This document shows, piece after piece, positions 5,257-5,500 of a stretch of DNA of 5,500 nt; positions within the stretch are counted from its first letter, which is position 1, and each line of letters starts with the position of its first letter. A model generated the notes under the pieces. That model was not told the origin of the DNA. It did not search any database and saw nothing but the letters and a program-made list of their open reading frames with translations. This DNA is from Kiloniellales bacterium (GTDB lineage Bacteria > Pseudomonadota > Alphaproteobacteria > Kiloniellales > JAKSBE01), in assembly GCA_030067055.1 (NCBI GenBank), contig JASJAL010000314.1, positions 1 through 5,500 of the forward strand. Direction: 5' to 3'. The translations under genes were made by a program, and so were the position numbers.

Positions 5257-5500
5257 TTGCACCTCCGGCTTTGCCAAGCCTGTCGAAAACCTGGAAGTTG
5301 GGCCACCTGCGCTCCCTGGCCGAGCTTGCAGCCACCACCCACGACGTCATTGCTTGAGGGCCCTGATGTCCAGCCGGTGCCCGGTTCGGTCCTGCGGTGG
5401 GATCAGGGACCGGCATGAGCAAGTCTACCGCGTCCTTCGACGTCTTCATGATCTGTCGGCAGGCTTCTCTTAGCACCGCTCGGGGCCTTAACCAAGCCCA
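5234..5500 (-). CDS. Possible C-terminal fragment of an upstream gene (weak)
   Basis: This frame is open from the right edge to TGA 5236-5234, 88 codons, with GTG 5476 as a possible internal start. It would overlap the start of the methyltransferase by 23 nt, much like the 25-nt overlap further along the same strand, which would fit a coupled operon. Against it: no recognisable motif, third positions only about 65 percent G/C by hand count, several otherwise uncommon codons (AGA, AGG, CGA, CTA), and a second - strand frame that is also open from the edge to 5403. It may equally be a non-coding leader. I recognise no family. Confidence 0.22.
   Translation of the reverse strand, partial: WAWLRPRAVLREACRQIMKTSKDAVDLLMPVPDPTAGPNRAPAGHQGPQAMTSWVVAASSARERRWPNFQVFDRLGKAGGAIESCKTD
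5261..5266 (-). promoter_or_regulatory. Strong Shine-Dalgarno deciding the TTG 5256 start
   Basis: GGAGGT on the - strand is 4 nt before TTG 5256 and is the best ribosome site in this stretch. It is why that codon is preferred over TTG 5277 and GTG 5262, which have no properly spaced site. Confidence 0.5.

Overview
The window looks like part of a surface-glycan (or other secondary-modification) locus from a GC-rich Gram-negative bacterium, most plausibly an alphaproteobacterium. That placement rests on the GC-rich third codon positions of most genes, the protein families present and general resemblance; no marker gene fixes the taxon. No rRNA, tRNA, CRISPR array, insertion sequence or transposase is visible.

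Layout. On the + strand: (1) the C-terminal 87 codons of a protein that resembles the GT29/GT42 (sialyltransferase-like) glycosyltransferases (1-264); (2) 38 nt later, a class I SAM methyltransferase with a clear Shine-Dalgarno (303-1211); (3) a 355-nt intergenic region with a possible promoter/operator and small repeats; (4) an FkbM-family methyltransferase (1567-2427). On the - strand, converging on FkbM and read right to left: (5) a second class I methyltransferase with a long N-terminal extension and a degenerate SAM motif I (5256-4366); (6) a 2-oxoglutarate/Fe(II) oxygenase whose start overlaps that methyltransferase by 25 nt (4390-3635); (7) a paralogous 2OG oxygenase about 270 nt further on (3367-2606). 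A last - strand reading frame is open to the right edge (5500-5234) and may be the tail of an upstream gene, but it is weak.

How the genes may work together (inference): a glycosyltransferase-like enzyme, three methyltransferases of different families and two 2OG oxygenases make a decoration cassette. The glycosyltransferase would build a chain; the others would O- or N-methylate and hydroxylate sugar residues or their acyl/amino-acid substituents. The tight overlap of the - strand methyltransferase and the first oxygenase suggests that they are co-translated and may act in sequence on one substrate. The two oxygenases share an almost unchanged active site but differ in N-terminal half and third-position base composition. 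They are therefore old or separately acquired paralogues, probably with related but distinct substrates.

Nothing here is clearly an undescribed system. The points most worth a second look are the oxygenase pair, the overlapping methyltransferase-oxygenase unit, and several dyads and repeats in the non-coding gaps.
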